A stretch of 64,000 bases of DNA from Saccharothrix ecbatanensis (lineage in GTDB: Bacteria; Actinomycetota; Actinomycetes; Mycobacteriales; Pseudonocardiaceae), in NCBI RefSeq assembly GCF_014205015.1, contig NZ_JACHMO010000001.1, positions 4,030,001 to 4,094,000 on the forward strand, in the 5' to 3' direction. Both the position numbers and the translations under genes were made by a program. Below are positions 63,415 to 64,000 of this stretch, one piece after another. The notes beneath the pieces were generated by a model. It did no database searches, was not told the DNA's origin, and saw only the letters and a list, made by a program, of their open reading frames with translations. Each line of letters begins with the position of its first letter. The stretch's first letter is position 1.

Positions 63415-63633
63415 CTGGACCTCCAGGTCGACGCCGACTTTCGCAACGTAGCGCACCACCCGGCAGACGAACAAGGACTTAGTGTCAGCCTGCAACTAAC
63501 GTTGACAGCGCGGAAGTCGGTGTGCCAGGTTCAAACGACTTCCAACGCGATGCGACGTCTGGTCGCACCGTTGCGCTTCCCCGCATCGAGCCCTGTGACC
63601 GGGGCCGACCCGGCGTGCGATCAAGGAGACCCC
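63415..63633. promoter_or_regulatory. Divergent promoter region of GH2 and GH27
   Basis: A 219-bp gap that must carry both promoters. It contains GCAACTAACGTTGACAGC near 63492 and TTTCGCAACGTAGC near 63439, but I do not find the 16-bp operator seen at 49509 and 54409. Confidence 0.4.
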
Positions 63634-64000
63634 GTGAAGAGACTGCTGCGCGCCGCGTTGACGGCCGTGCTCGTCGCCGCTGTCGTGCCGGTCGTGCTGA
63701 CCCTCGCCGCTCCGGCGCAGGCGTTGGAGAACGGCTTGGGGCGCACCCCGCAACTGGGGTGGAACAACTGGAACAGCTTCGGCTGCGACGTCAACGAGAG
63801 CCTGGTCCGCCAGACCGCCGACGTGATGGTCAGCAGCGGCATGGCCGCGGCCGGCTACACGTACGTCAACATCGACGACTGCTGGTCCGAGTGGAACCGC
63901 GACGCCGGCGGCAACCTGGTGGCGTCGCGCACCAAGTTCCCCAGCGGCATGAAGGCGCTCGCGGACTACGTCCACGGCAAGGGCCTCAAGATCGGCATCT
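63634..64000 (+). CDS. GH27 alpha-galactosidase, N-terminal part
   Basis: Secreted GH27 enzyme cut by the right edge; 122 residues are visible. Signal peptide to about 32 (KRLLRAALTAVLVAAVVPVV, then AQA-LE). The family opening is clear: TPQLGWNNWNSFGCDVNE, YVNIDDCWSEWNRD and FPSGMKALADYVHGKGLKIGI. The DD of NIDDCW helps bind the substrate; the catalytic Asp residues are beyond the window. GTG 63634 follows AAGGAG. Confidence 0.93.
   Translation, partial: MKRLLRAALTAVLVAAVVPVVLTLAAPAQALENGLGRTPQLGWNNWNSFGCDVNESLVRQTADVMVSSGMAAAGYTYVNIDDCWSEWNRDAGGNLVASRTKFPSGMKALADYVHGKGLKIGI

Noticed and set aside
63415..63633. Copy of the GH5/GH43 operator before GH2/GH27
   Set aside because: CAACGTAG and TAACGTTG are only weakly similar and lack the TGTTT...AAACA arms.

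Overview
The DNA is about 70% G+C, starts often use GTG, and genes are packed with 4-bp ATGA/GTGA overlaps. With an AfsR/SARP regulator, GAF-ANTAR proteins, Tat-exported glycosidases and a DUF6292-like gene, this points to a filamentous actinomycete, most likely of the Pseudonocardiaceae (Saccharothrix/Lentzea/Actinosynnema type; the family is inferred, not shown).

Positions 1-35.3 kb are one edge of a large biosynthetic gene cluster read almost entirely on the minus strand. From right to left: an AfsR-like SARP regulator with two TTA codons (32.3-35.3 kb); a stand-alone LysR DNA-binding domain; a divergent ACP; an 11-gene, translationally coupled type II polyene synthase operon (30.9-21.9 kb: four ketosynthase-type proteins, of which two keep the catalytic triad, alpha/beta-hydrolase, hot-dog thioesterase-like protein, ACP, two complementary dehydratases, ketoreductase, DsbA-fold isomerase); a half-C-A-T NRPS with a TauD/SyrP-like oxygenase and the SbnA/SbnB pair that makes 2,3-diaminopropionate; MbtH; a DrrAB-type exporter; a P450 with its ferredoxin; a very large secreted PA14/RHS protein closed by a strong terminator; then a second operon with a P450, the PapB-PapA-PapC route to p-aminophenylalanine, and an NRPS C-A-T-(E) module that runs off the left edge. 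The best reading is a cinnamoyl/aryl-polyene-type acyl chain capped onto a nonribosomal peptide containing 2,3-diaminopropionate and a p-aminophenylalanine unit. The exact combination looks unusual.

Positions 35.3-36.6 kb are a scar: two decayed copies of an IS5/HARBI-like transposase surrounding a minimal CRISPR remnant (a near-canonical type I-E repeat, a 32-nt spacer, a degenerate repeat and an AT-rich flank), with no cas genes.

From 36.6 kb the window becomes core/accessory genome. It starts with a secreted CBM56 beta-helix protein behind a LacI-type operator, a Tat-exported berberine-bridge oxidase, CapA, and a signalling block (STAS, two GAF-ANTAR proteins, group-2 sigma factor), then LtrA, an SDR/XRE pair and a secreted lipase. 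A polysaccharide locus then runs to the right edge: GH5-CBM13, GH43-CBM13, a LuxR-type ATPase regulator, a small ricin-fold protein, GH2 and the start of GH27. The GH5 and GH43 genes share a nearly identical 16-bp operator. The enzyme set suggests a galactose-rich polymer such as arabinogalactan.

I saw no rRNA or tRNA gene. Terminators, operators and starts were read by eye; specificities and family names come from remembered motifs, not searches.
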